Of a stretch of DNA of 64,000 nucleotides, positions 54,701 to 64,000 are shown in pieces. The first letter of the stretch is position 1. Each line of letters opens with the position of its first letter. Source of the DNA: Posidonia oceanica (taxonomy: Eukaryota > Streptophyta > Magnoliopsida > Alismatales > Posidoniaceae); assembly GCA_037176725.1 (NCBI GenBank), contig JAZBRS010000044.1, forward strand, positions 2,790,001-2,854,000, written 5' to 3'. The notes beneath the pieces were generated by a model, which saw nothing but the letters and a program-made list of their open reading frames with translations, ran no database searches and was not told the DNA's origin. Made by a program: the position numbers and the translations under genes.

Positions 54701-56781
54701 GTCTTTCTTTACAAAGTACCCACAACCTTTACATATATACCTCTAATTTTTTTTTTTGTATACACCTTTAAAATTTTTTAGACTAGAGCAATGATTTAAA
54801 AAACAGAAAAGAGCCTCTACACGGATTGAGTCTCTAAACGTTTTTTTGAAAAAAGTCGAAACTAAATAAAAATAAAAATAAATGTAACATGCATATAACC
54901 AACAACATTCAACAGATTACCTCAATATATGGAATTATTATTCAAACACAAGTAATTTAATTCAAAAGAACATAACTTCAATACATGTAATTATCATTTA
55001 ACTACGAGTGTGTAATTATCATTAACCATGGTAATTCAAAAATATAAATTAAATAACTAAATCAGTGATAGGTATAAGTAACAAATAAGTCCTAGAAAAT
55101 CAAATTATGTCAATGACAAGAAGTCAATAACATTATATTAAAAAATGGCCGTTTTTACTCAAAAAACGGTGTCATGCCGTTTTTTGGAACAATGGACTAG
55201 AGAGTAGCGATGTATAAGTGAATGAGTAATTTTCAGGGTTATATATAAATTTATGATGTTTAGGGTCTTGTATCATGTTATATGATTGGCTTTAACAAAT
55301 ATGATTTCTTATGATTAGTTTTTCAAAGTCATATAGTCATATTCCATTTTACTTTATTTAAGTGTATATGTTATGAATAAATTTCTAAAGGAATCACTGA
55401 TGCAAATGCCTTAATGCAATACTTTAGTGGAAACATTTTGCCTCAATTGAATCAAATTTCTTGTTTTGCCACTCATTCAATATCATTGGCATTTTACCTT
55501 GTAAATGTATCAGATGTAAAATTTGGATTCTTATGGGAAAACCTTGATCAGATTTAACATTGAAATTGTGGGCATGAATGCAAGAGAAAACGTGGTACAC
55601 AATTATGCCTACTGCTTGATTTGCATGTGAGTTGGACCAGCAAATACCATACATAAGCTAGTAGTAGGATTTTGCTGAATCACCGACCGATGATAGTGAT
55701 GGGCACAGAAGTACAGTTAAAAGAATGGTAATATGGTGTAGTTATGTTTATAGACTAGTGTGATACTGTGCTGCAACTGAAAGTTATCAAGGTTTTTGTG
55801 AAATTGTCTTTTTCACGAAGGGCTATGACTTATCTTTGGACATTTCTCTCAGGATTTCCTACAACATAATGAGTGTCTGGAAGAGTGTAGATGAGGGGGT
55901 GAGCAAACCTTGGTATAGGAATAGTATATTGTCATAGTCTACCTGGAGTTGGTAGACGCATGGAAGCTTATTCTTTACTTTTTTAATTTTTTTGGTCTTC
56001 CAATGTTACATTTTCAATATGTAAAACAAAATAGATATCTTGACTTTTATTAGGGCTTTATGTTATATTTGCTGTCCTAGATATTATTCTTATAATAATT
56101 TTAGTGCAGTTAACTTTGCTTCTATAAAAATATAATAATATGTATAAATTCCTAAATGCAGATGCTAAGGAACCCCATGTTTTAGATTATGGAATCCTCC
56201 ACTAAAAATGTCTCCTCAATGTTTTGTAATGCAACAGATATGTGTATCACCTGAAAGATTCATCAATTTTTTATTGTCCTAGGCAACAGATATTGCTTCT
56301 ATCAACCTAGGATATGTTCTAATTATGCTTACAACATAGATTGCAGGAAACAATTGATTAACATAATATACTTGTTCTAATAGAATATCTTACTAGTTAC
56401 AACGATAGTGCCATTTACTGTAAACTGTAATGCCAAGCTTCTTGGGTAAAAAAAAAATTAGGGGAGTTCTGTATATTTTGGATTCTTGCATAACTAAAAG
56501 TTGATTTAATATACATTTTGTGATTCTCTCAGTTCAAAATTTTTAATGCTGTATTTGCCAATTATCTTCTAATCTAAAATTCTTGATCTTCATCTTGGTA
56601 GTTGCTGAAAAAGTGTAGCACTGCAGTCACATCCTTTATCTGTTTCTTTTGTTTGAGAATCTGACCCTTCTTTTTCTTAATCATCACATCTTGAATTCTA
56701 TGCAAATGCAATACTGGTTCGGCAGATGGTTGACATCTCAATTTTCTGATTTTGTGGTTAGGATTTGCAACACCACTATAG
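33763..56781 (+). CDS. NFD6: NUCLEAR FUSION DEFECTIVE 6-like organelle protein (3 exons, 93 aa)
   Basis: Exon 1 is 33763-33905 (ends TTTCCAG, donor GTGTGC). Exon 2 is 34358-34476 (acceptor TGTACAG, ends CAGAAG, donor GTATTT). Exon 3 is 56762-56781 (acceptor TTGTGGTTAG, ends in TAG). Phases fit at both junctions (143+119+20 = 282 bp). The N-terminus (MAATACARRTLLSSISSSS) is rich in Ser, Thr and Arg without acidic residues, as in a mitochondrial or plastid targeting peptide. The middle RLPVELGSVQSLMPFHS and the end CLSEGFATPL are typical of plant NFD6-like proteins as I recall them. In Arabidopsis, NFD6 is needed for fusion of polar nuclei and is predicted to be mitochondrial. Intron 2 is 22,285 bp because of nested transposons. 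No coding lesion is seen. Confidence 0.82.
34477..35393 (+). other. Native 5' part of NFD6 intron 2
   Basis: AT-rich intron sequence from the donor to the first retrotransposon. Nothing else recognised. Confidence 0.6.
35394..35805 (+). mobile_element. 5' LTR of the gag-only element
   Basis: 412 bp, from TGTCTATGGG to AAGATCA. The TATA box CTATAAATA is at 35507-35515. It aligns with 38783-39160 apart from a different first stretch of about 30 bp. Confidence 0.8.
35806..35826 (+). other. Primer-binding site
   Basis: TTGGCACCGTTTGTGGGAA lies immediately after the 5' LTR. It resembles the TGGCGCCGT(C/T)TGTGGGAA sites of plant Tat-like elements. Confidence 0.65.
35879..36810 (+). pseudogene. 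gag of the Tat-like element, with many TAG stops
   Basis: The reading starts at ATG 35879 and holds a capsid-type gag domain. Recognisable segments are LTQMEDRLM, FKMLHIEPYD, then (after a frameshift near 36300) DHVQALRDILGV, WFSGLAWSSIGSFKELSKAF and RRKRAQDFDFLMTLYQ, with a C-part to about 36810. In-frame stops at 35912, 35918, 36113, 36164, 36167, 36230 and 36535 are all TAG; the first frame also has one TAA and one TGA. Most TAGs sit where Gln is expected, so C-to-T change at CAG is the likely cause. Gag forms the particle in which reverse transcription happens. Dead copy. Confidence 0.8.
36936..37770 (+). repeat. About 105-bp tandem repeat, eight to nine copies
   Basis: AGAAAATTTTCTAAGTCATGC recurs (with changes) at about 36938, 37040, 37148, 37250, 37357, 37466, 37545, 37652 and 37760. 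Each unit continues with CGACAAGCTC(C/T)GAGCATG, a CATGTAAAGTCCTCG word and GAGAAGGCCAAG. AGAAAATTTTCT is itself palindromic. This is another repeat-filled 3' untranslated region. Confidence 0.85.
37890..38620 (-). pseudogene. Antisense ORF with coiled coil between gag and 3' LTR
   Basis: Opposite to gag, a coding-like region reads from about 38620 down to 37890. First comes a Lys/Glu/Ala-rich coiled coil (38400-38200, at least two stops), then an open 98-codon stretch (38186-37890) with SSNYILDLSRTFKHGIDR and KVYPEFSFNFLKG. A coiled coil followed by a YP(E/D)-F-S motif is typical of ORFs found antisense in plant gypsy elements and annotated loosely as gypsy-type transposon proteins; this is from memory. 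Its function is not known. Confidence 0.55.
38783..39160 (+). mobile_element. 3' LTR of the gag-only element
   Basis: 378 bp, TGTCCGCC to AAGATCA, with the CTATAAATA TATA box near 38882. It differs from the 5' LTR at many sites, so the insertion is not recent. Confidence 0.8.
39161..41631 (+). other. Intron 2 sequence between retrotransposons
   Basis: No gene recognised. It contains a two-copy direct repeat (listed) and otherwise AT-rich text with poly(T) stretches. Confidence 0.5.
39503..39820 (+). repeat. Two-copy tandem duplication of about 157 bp
   Basis: GATCCTTCTTTAG occurs at about 39507 and 39664, each followed by GTAAATGC, ATGTTAGAAGGCATGTC, TTCAAGTAC, TCACTTGCTAGGTTT and AGGGTGGCAATAAGGC. 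Both copies are easily aligned. Confidence 0.85.
41632..43023 (-). mobile_element. LTR of the left inverted element
   Basis: In element orientation it starts TGTAGATATTCC (43023) after a purine tract (CCAAGGAGAGACATC) and ends CCACATCCACA (41632). It has a TATA box (CTATAAATAG, 42255-42264) and GGCGAC/GTCGCC palindromic words at 42330-42660. Confidence 0.85.
42295..42307 (-). promoter_or_regulatory. Heat-shock element upstream of the LTR TATA box (left copy)
   Basis: GAAGCTTCTAGAA: three perfect alternating nGAAn units, about 30 bp upstream of the TATA box in element orientation. The same motif is at 53579-53591. Confidence 0.6.
43024..45496 (-). other. 3' untranslated region of the left inverted element
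   Basis: Non-coding between the gag stop and the LTR. A low-complexity tract at 44230-44450 repeats GATTTTTTTGGTAGTTTTTG-like words. It aligns inversely with 50526-52862, where the matching tract (51530-51640) is shorter. Short open frames in the tract are artefacts. Confidence 0.75.
45497..48152 (-). pseudogene. gag of the left inverted element (broken)
   Basis: The N-part (48152-47538) is rich in Pro, Tyr, Gln and Thr, ending in repeated QPQYP motifs. The capsid domain (47414-46980) has IGFDTSKFPHFVLPPGFKMP, GHLATFIMTALPYQYD and EALGWFNML, typical of plant Ty3/gypsy gag. Then comes a broken stretch, a CX2HX4HX4C knuckle (CPYHQNH..., near 46350), and an acidic tail with SPIYD(K/E)Y-x-D-x-DWY written twice (46213-45830). 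The frame ends near 45497. A 30-bp-scale duplication of CCCAGTCCTTGCTTTCA at 45570-45618 is absent from the right copy. No protease or later domains follow, so the family is gag-only. Confidence 0.8.
48153..49414. other. Loop region between the inverted elements
   Basis: No gene. It includes poly(T)/CT tracts (48162-48210) and two blocks of GTCGCC/GGCGAC/GGCGCC words (48395-48480 and 49150-49225) like those in nearby LTRs. It may be the 5' leader of the left element and sequence of unknown origin. No second LTR copy is seen here. Confidence 0.45.
49415..50525 (+). pseudogene. gag C-terminal part of the right inverted element
   Basis: Homology to the left gag starts at GCAAGGAT (about 49415). 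Coding segments: NYHNVPPPENYKGPQRQSYP, FPESIPDTFRMLVESED, then the zinc-knuckle variant CX2HX4HX4C (49632-49673), LNDKGEIMWPELK, and the acidic tail with SPIYDEYADVDWYDMEV (50034 onward), ending at TGA 50523-50525. The knuckle with His in place of the second Cys is common in Tat-like gag. The N-part and capsid domain are missing and a frame change near 49620 breaks it. Confidence 0.8.
50526..52862 (+). other. 3' untranslated region and polypurine tract of the right element
   Basis: Non-coding; the inverse counterpart of 43024-45496. The A-rich tract at 51530-51640 has AAATCAGAAAATCCAAAA words. It ends in CCAAGGAGGGGCATC (to 52862) directly before the LTR. The segment 52196-52270 resembles 280-350 of the first element in the window. 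Confidence 0.75.
52863..54299 (+). mobile_element. LTR of the right inverted element
   Basis: It runs from TGTAGATATCCC to CCACATCCACA, 1,437 bp. The TATA box CTATAAATAG is at 53621-53630 and palindromic GGCGAC/GTCGCC words are at 53225-53565. It aligns inversely with 41632-43023 over its whole length. Confidence 0.85.
53579..53591 (+). promoter_or_regulatory. Heat-shock element upstream of the LTR TATA box (right copy)
   Basis: TTCTAGAAGCTTC fits TTCnnGAAnnTTC exactly and lies about 30 bp upstream of the TATA box at 53621. It is conserved in the opposite LTR copy. Confidence 0.6.
54300..54461 (+). mobile_element. tRNA-derived SINE
   Basis: A box A-like CTTGGTTAAGTGG (about 54314-54326) and a box B-like GGGTCCGAACC (about 54359-54369) are spaced as in a tRNA head. 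A body with CGGTCTTTGGGATGG and CAAGGGGCGACC follows, then a run of A (54453-54460). It cannot fold as a real tRNA. The 5' end abuts the LTR end, and no clear target duplication was found. Confidence 0.6.
54462..56761 (+). other. Native 3' part of NFD6 intron 2
   Basis: AT-rich intron sequence up to the acceptor before the last exon. No transposon or gene recognised. Confidence 0.55.
56762..56781 (+). CDS. NFD6: Last coding exon of the NFD6-like gene (six residues and stop)
   Basis: The sequence after the acceptor TTTGTGGTTAG joins the last G of exon 2 to give Gly-Phe-Ala-Thr-Pro-Leu-stop. The preceding tract is T-rich (CAATTTTCTGATTTTG). An alternative local exon at about 35357 (after TTGGCAG) would add an unrelated tail; the distal exon is preferred because it gives the family-like C-terminus in correct phase. 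Confidence 0.75.
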
Positions 56782-57477
56782 CAGGGCCGGCAATTTGAAT
56801 TTAAAACAAAAGCAAAAGAATGCCAGGTTCATTTGCTCCTGGGACTAGTCAATTCAAAGAGAGTGACTATTGCAATCTTTGCTTCCTTTCTTTGCCCTTT
56901 GCTTGTGATTTTGATATTAATATCTCATCATCTGAACTAAGTTGGATGAGGTTGTTAGCAAATTTTGTGTTTCTGGTTTACCCCATAAGCTTTGTTGAAA
57001 TCTTAGGCATTGGAAGCATGTTCAATTGAGAGTGTCTTAGTTGGGTCTGCAGCACTTTTTCTGATTGAAAAGAAGAATCTGGATTGAATTCGGACTGGAT
57101 TTTATTGCATGTGGACTACTATATAAAATTGAACAACTCGAATTTTGAATTCTTATATAGTTCACTAACAAAAAAGGCATAAAATACCATCTAGAATTTT
57201 TGATGTTTTATAATGTATGTTAAATCTTATCTAGGGGTTTGGATGTAAAATTTTCACCAAAACTTTGCATGTAGCCTTTGATGTAAAATCAAAACATCTT
57301 CAACTAAAAATAGCATTTCTTGTGTGTAAGCTAAAATACTTTTTTTTCGTGATTTAATACATCTATAGAAAGTAGAGCTAACATACTGCTAGTATTTGGG
57401 TCGTTGTGGTCGAATAAGAAATGAACATGAGAATGTACTCAAAACAATGAGGCTGCTTTGTTGAGTGGACTCATGGT
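56782..57477 (+). other. 3' untranslated and downstream region of the NFD6-like gene
   Basis: Follows the stop codon. T-rich, with no strong open frame. The poly(A) site is not evident. It ends at the hAT-like terminus at 57478. Confidence 0.5.
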
Positions 57478-59232
57478 AGGGGTGGCAAAATGGGTTGACG
57501 AGTTGGGCTCGGGTCTAACTCATTTACAACCAACTCATTTATGGTTAACATAAATTCAATTCGTTTATTAAACGGGTTGAAAATTACAATCTGAATTTAA
57601 CTTGTTTATCCAATTAAACGAGTTAGATAAGTCAACTCAACTTGTATAACCTGCTTAATCTAATATGCATTGAATATTATAAAAAAAATCAAATAATTAC
57701 CTACATATTTAGACAAATGGATACTTGTTTTTTCACTACAAAATTATAGTACAATTAGTTGCATTCTAATCACATACACAATATAAAAGAAGAAGAAGAG
57801 TTTACAAGTTAGAATAAGCTGCAAATTAAGAACTCAACGGTAAACAAAAATTTACTCCAAAGCCTAAATTAGCCACAAGTCCACAATCAACCATAATAAA
57901 TTGCAACAAAAGTTACAACTCCAAAACAATTTCAAACTTTAAAGCAACTCCTCTAAAACAACTTTAAAGCAACATCACATTCAACAAAATAAGATGACCA
58001 ATTCTAACTCCTCCAAAACAACTTGAAATTTGAGTCCAAATCTTGTAAATCATGTAAACAAAACAAGATTAGCAAAAAAAATATTTCAATTTACTTAAAT
58101 TGAAACTACAAGTGCAAAAGTATATTTGTATATGTATTCAAGTTGATGGAACCATACAAGTTTACATATATAACCTTATAAAGCCTTTGTGTTCATTCTC
58201 TTTAGTCCACCTACAAACGATCATATTTTACAATTCACATAAGGTAAATGAAGATTAGTAAGCATTTTAACATCGAAGTTGAAGACAACTAAATAAATAT
58301 AAATACTCACAAGCACTGCATCTGGTGGTCTATTAGAACTCTCAAAAATTGTATTACTTGTTCCACTTCATCATTAAGCACGTCTGATGTAAGTTCATCA
58401 AGAGAAGGTGCCAAAACATCGGTGTTTCCAAATAACCAATCATGAGTACACACCAAAGCCTCAACATTTTCAGGTTTAAGAGCACTATGAAACTGATCTA
58501 AAACTCGACCAACTTCCTCATTATCTTCATTGACCTCATTAACAACAATATCAATAGCAATAGGAACATCTGCAACCTCTGTATCTATAATAAGCACAAA
58601 AAACTTACAAATAGATCAACTAAATAACGAAGAGATTCACAAAGACCTAACATCAAGACATCAAGTTATCAAATAAAATGGAGAAGGCTAACAACTATGT
58701 GGAGTTACCATGCGAAGCCTCCATCAAAATCATGGTGTCGTGGTGACCGGAGGAAGACTTGAGGTGCTAGTGCACAACAAAGCCATAGACTCGTCGATGG
58801 AACTAGTGTGGAGTGGTGGCGGCGGTGGGTCAATGAAGACATGAGGAGGAAATCAGTAGTACCAGAGGAGAGATAAGGTGTGCAAGAGGAAGACCCAAGG
58901 CGAGGAGGGTTGTACTTGGAGCTTTGGAGAAGGATTGGAGGAGACGAGGAGTGGAGGTCTCGAGATGGTTTTGGTTTGATAGCTGTGCATGGTGGCAGAC
59001 TGGCAGTTGCACATGGTGGAGGAGATGAAGAGTGGCAACTGGAGAGTGAGTGGATGGAGGTCGGAGGATATCAGATGTGAGGGGTTGTAGACTGGTGGAG
59101 GCTGGAGGGTCAGGATGGAGGAGGCATTAAGGAGTGGAGGTTGTGGATAGCGGCGGCAGGACTTGTGTTTGTGTTACGTGAGATTATGAGTGAGTTACGG
59201 TTAGGTCTTAGGGTGTGCGTGTGTGTATATAA
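57478..59232 (-). mobile_element. hAT-family deletion derivative
   Basis: It begins AGGGGTGGCAAAATGGGTTG, a typical plant hAT terminus, followed by subterminal AACTCATTT/AACGGGTT repeats (57510-57660). A minus-strand remnant encodes only the C-terminal end of a hAT transposase. The opposite terminus was not found; it may be lost or separated by the MITE at 59233. Non-autonomous. Confidence 0.6.
58307..58733 (-). pseudogene. hAT transposase remnant: C-terminal dimerisation tail in a two-exon mini-gene
   Basis: Minus strand. A start (MILMEASH, ATG at 58733) runs to a GT donor (58708-58707). After a short intron the frame opens again from about 58597 to 58307 with VLDQFHSALKPENVEALVCT and HDWLF. 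The L-P-TVEALIC-x-(D/N)WL pattern is the end of the hAT dimerisation domain. The whole catalytic middle is absent. The frame ends in a normal stop. Presumably an internal-deletion copy; any product would lack catalysis. Confidence 0.55.
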
Positions 59233-60125
59233 TCTGGTAGGGTCCTGCCTTACTTAAGCTAATTAAGACCTAAAATCTGATCATTCAATTCAAAACCAAC
59301 TGAAATATATTAACCATCCATTTTGAAAAAGGAAGGTACTCCCAAGCACAAATAGTTTCACGTAAATTACGAAAAATCTGCACATTTCGTGGTTTAAGGG
59401 ATGTGTGTATTTCCAAATTTAAGAAAAATATCACACAACAATACGTATTAACTCTGGATTGAATGTATTAGTAATTACCGATACATACACCTAGTAAAAC
59501 ATCCGTAATACTAAACAGTAATTATTGATACATGAATACTTGATATTAAAATTATAAAACAGTAATTACATGAAGATGTAGACTTGATATTTGAATTACA
59601 AAACAGTAATTAGTAGAACTTAAAATTTAAATTCGAAGTGTAATATGCATTGCTTTAATCATCTATAATTACGCATATTAGAAATTTGATATTTTAATTT
59701 TCATATGGAACTTAAGTTCAATAATCCGTAAACATGAAAATTTGTAGTTACAAAAAAAAAAATACTGATACAAAATACTAACAACTGAAACAAGTTACAA
59801 CACTATAAACTATTGATAGTCCAATTATCAGTAAACACGGAAATTCAATTCAATTTATGAAAAAGGAAACTGAATCATTAATCGTCAGTTATTTATGACA
59901 TGCAAGTAAAATTGGAGAAAGAAACAAAAATCACTCTTACGTGGATAACTAACTCACAATTTTCTCCACTAATTAATAGGAATAAAAATTTAAATTCAAA
60001 GGATAACTGCCAATTAGGATAGAGAAACAACCATATTCTATCTATCTTACATAATCATTCGATTTTGATTGAATGGTCAAGATTTAGGGCCTTAATTAGC
60101 TTAATTAAGGCAGGATCCTACCAGA
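59233..60125. mobile_element. MITE-like element, 893 bp, long terminal inverted repeats, TAA target duplication
   Basis: Left end TCTGGTAGGGTCCTGCCTTA; right end (reversed) TCTGGTAGGATCCTGCCTTA. Inverted repeats extend about 65 bp with some mismatches (AGCTAATTAAG, TTCAATTC/TTCAATC). TAA is directly repeated outside (59230-59232 and 60126-60128). There is no coding sequence and the interior is AT-rich. A 3-bp TAA duplication suggests PIF/Harbinger, but the terminal sequence is not diagnostic. Confidence 0.65.
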
Positions 60126-60128
60126 TAA

Positions 60129-60339
60129 TTTGCTTATATATATATATATATCAGGAAAGGTCCGTCCTTACTTTTAGATGGTGAGGCCCTTAATCATGTC
60201 TATCCATCATGAATATCATATATATATTTGATTTTGATTATAACCAGAAACCACTTTAAAAACCACCAAAATTTTAAAATTCAAATTTCAAAATCTCTCT
60301 CATCATCCTATTATTAAAACCCACTTCCCTCACCCACCC
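60129..60339 (+). other. AT-rich spacer
   Basis: Short (TA)n tracts (60135-60153 and 60221-60229) and AT-rich sequence. Nothing recognised. Confidence 0.4.
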
Positions 60340-60760
60340 CATGCTCGACGCCCTCCCCTGACATGCCCAACTCCCTCCTCGCCGACCTCTCCTCCCATGC
60401 TTGACACCCTCCTCCCCATGTCCGACGCCTTCCTCCCTCCTCGCCGACACCCTCCTCACCGACCTCTCCTCCCATGCCTGACGCCGTCCTCCCCATGTCC
60501 GACGCCCTCCCCTGACATGGCTGACGCCCTCCTCCCCATGTCCGATGCCCTCCCCTGACATGCCCAACGTCCTCCTCCCACCTCACCGACCTCTCCTCCC
60601 ATGCCTGATGCCCTCCTCCCCATGTTCAACGCCGTCTCCTGACATGCCCGACGCCCTCCTCCTTCCTCCCTCCTCGCCGACCTCTCCTCTCATGCCCAAT
60701 GGCCTCCCCCCCCGCCCCGCCCCCACACACCACCCCCCCCCGACACTCTCCCCTCCTGCT
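60340..60760 (+). repeat. C-rich minisatellite
   Basis: Irregular repeats of CCCTCC(C/T)C, GACATGCCCAAC/TGTCCGACGCC and CTCGCCGACCTCTCCTCCCATG. The order is shuffled rather than strictly periodic. It yields long apparent open frames on both strands that are not considered genes. Confidence 0.75.
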
Positions 60761-60850
60761 GTCCTCTCCTCCCCTTGCTCTCTCCTCTCCCTTCCTTTGG
60801 ATTATTTTGATCTAAGAGGGTATTTTGAGGGAGGATGTAATAGATATATA

Positions 60851-62733
<1,883 letters not shown>

Positions 62734-63074
62734 ACTTGATACTTACCGTAGTTTAGAAGAACATTGAACTGATATTATCTTTAGTGTTTGAATAGCGTAA
62801 CTAACAACTTCTAGTACATAATATCTGCAATGACATTCTGGAAACAGTTTCAATGAACAATTAACTGATATATGGAAAATTTCTGTAACAATAGCATGAA
62901 AACTGTAACTGATTATATGACTTCTTAAATGTTGGACAACGTTATGTGGTATTGATCCACGTTATTTGTTTGTATGTGTTGCATTATCTCTTTTATGTTA
63001 TAGTATGTGGAATGTTTGTCACTAATAGTTTTTGTTTAGATATGTTCGCATGATAATTTATCATTCTTTGCCTT
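62734..63074 (+). other. AT-rich sequence downstream of the Ulp1-like pseudogene
   Basis: No gene. It contains GTAACTGATT and TAACAACTTC words resembling parts of the adjacent tandem repeat. Confidence 0.4.
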
Positions 63075-63641
63075 ATTTTAAGATTGGTAGAAAAGCTTCA
63101 GTTTCAATGATACGTTAACTTATCTATGTTAAATTATCCATAACTTCTGTATTCTTGATGTACAGTATTTTTTTTGCTTATTCAAATGGATAGCCATAAC
63201 TATTTTAAGATTGATAGAAAAGCTTCAGTTCCAATGATACGTTAACTTTTCTTTGTTAAATTATCCGTAACTTCGGTATTCTTGATGTACAGTAACTTTT
63301 TTTGCTTATTCAAATGGATAGCCGTAACTATTTTAAGATTGGTAGAAAAACTTCGGTTTCAATGATACGTTAACTTTTCTTTGTTAAAGTATCCGTAACT
63401 TATGTATTCTTGATGTACAGTAACTTTTTTGCTTATTCAAATGGATAGCCGTAACTATTTTAACATTGGTAGAAAAGCTTCAGTTTCAATGATACGTTAA
63501 CTTTTCTTTGTTAAATTATCCGTAACTTATGTATTCTTGATGTACAGTAACTTTTTTGCTTATTCAAAAGGATAGCTGTAACTATTTTAAGATTGGTAGA
63601 AAAACTTCAGTTTCAATGATACGTTAAATTTTCTTTGTTAA
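63075..63641 (+). repeat. 127-bp tandem repeat, about 4.5 copies
   Basis: TTTTAAGATTGGTAGAAAAG begins copies at about 63075, 63203, 63331, 63458 and 63585. Each copy has TTCAATGATACGTTAACTT, CTTTGTTAAATTATCCGTAA, ATTCTTGATGTACAGTAA and CAAATGGATAGCCGTAAC. Copies are very similar, so the amplification is fairly young. The last copy is cut by the LTR at 63642. Confidence 0.9.
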
Positions 63642-64000
63642 TGTAGACACTCCGATTTTGTAGTCATTCGTCGACGATTTTTTCTCCTAAGGATGTGCTC
63701 GGTCATGCCGGCCACCCACCTATTCACCAATCCCAAAACCAATCCCAAACTAAGCCTAAACCTAAGCCTTGTCCAAGACTAAGCCTAAACTCAAGCTTTG
63801 TCCAAAACCAAGCCTAAACCTAAGCCTTGTCCTAAACCAAGCCTAAACCTAAGCCTTGTCCTAAACCAAGCCTAAACCCAAGTCCAAGCCCAAGTCCAAC
63901 CAAAAATCTAACCCAAAACACCAAAAAATACTCTCTGGGTCGTTGGACGCTGGATGTGCTCTCGTCTTATGTAAGACGCAGGAAGGCTAGCGTCTAACAC
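63642..64000 (+). mobile_element. Tat/Ogre-type LTR, start only, runs off the window
   Basis: Begins TGTAGACACTCCGATTTTG and continues with repeats of AAGCCTAAACCTAAGCCTTG (63730-63900), then GTTGGACGCTGG ... GTAAGACGCAGG ... GCGTCTAAC palindromic words at 63942-63998. The same order of features is seen at 9115-9445, so it is the same LTR family. Whether it is a solo LTR or the 5' end of a whole element cannot be told. Confidence 0.75.

Overview
The window is nuclear DNA of a flowering plant, most likely a dicot with a large, retrotransposon-rich genome. The evidence is two intron-containing genes with clear angiosperm homologues, plant-type LTR retrotransposons (Tat/Ogre-like Ty3/gypsy and a Sirevirus-like Ty1/copia), a plant L1-type LINE, and hAT, MITE and SINE remnants. 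I cannot name the species. No bacterial genes, rRNA genes or functional tRNA genes were seen.

Layout. 1-12068: Tat/Ogre-type remnants: the 3' part and LTR of one element (1-2217), then the 3' untranslated part and LTR of a second (about 2218-12068). The second contains a large array of a 71-bp repeat split by a solo LTR (4558-6904). 12069-19556: a 5'-truncated Sirevirus-like copia element on the minus strand, with an extra ORF downstream of pol. 20282-22255: intact host gene 1, an OB-fold protein of the At4g28440 type (2 exons, 137 aa). 22746-30126: a full-length but decayed LINE on the minus strand with a 17-bp target duplication. 30180-33330: a 3.15-kb solo LTR with a perfect 5-bp target duplication. 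33763-56781: host gene 2, a NUCLEAR FUSION DEFECTIVE 6-like protein (3 exons, 93 aa). Its second intron is about 22.3 kb because it holds a 3.8-kb gag-only retrotransposon, a 12.7-kb inverted pair of gag-only retrotransposons and a SINE. 57478-60125: an hAT deletion derivative and an 893-bp MITE. 60340-60983: a GC-rich minisatellite and an (AT)n tract. 60982-62733: a six-exon Ulp1/C48 peptidase-like pseudogene. 63075-63641: a 127-bp tandem repeat cut by another Tat-type LTR that runs off the window.

With the insertions removed, the two host genes lie about 1 kb apart in the same orientation. All other coding sequence is decayed transposon sequence or a pseudogene.

The most interesting signals are structural. 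(1) The 71-bp repeat consists of two hairpin half-units whose arms vary together, so pairing is kept in four stem versions. (2) Several unrelated LTRs each carry clusters of short palindromes with their own word. (3) An inverted retrotransposon pair with arms of about 4.9 kb lies inside a host intron and should fold into a hairpin if transcribed. (4) A perfect heat-shock element sits just upstream of the TATA box in both LTRs of that pair. (5) The extra ORF of the Sirevirus-like element has its own TATA box and telo-box leader. (6) A gag-only Tat-type element carries an antisense coiled-coil ORF and stop codons that nearly all fit C-to-T change at CAG.
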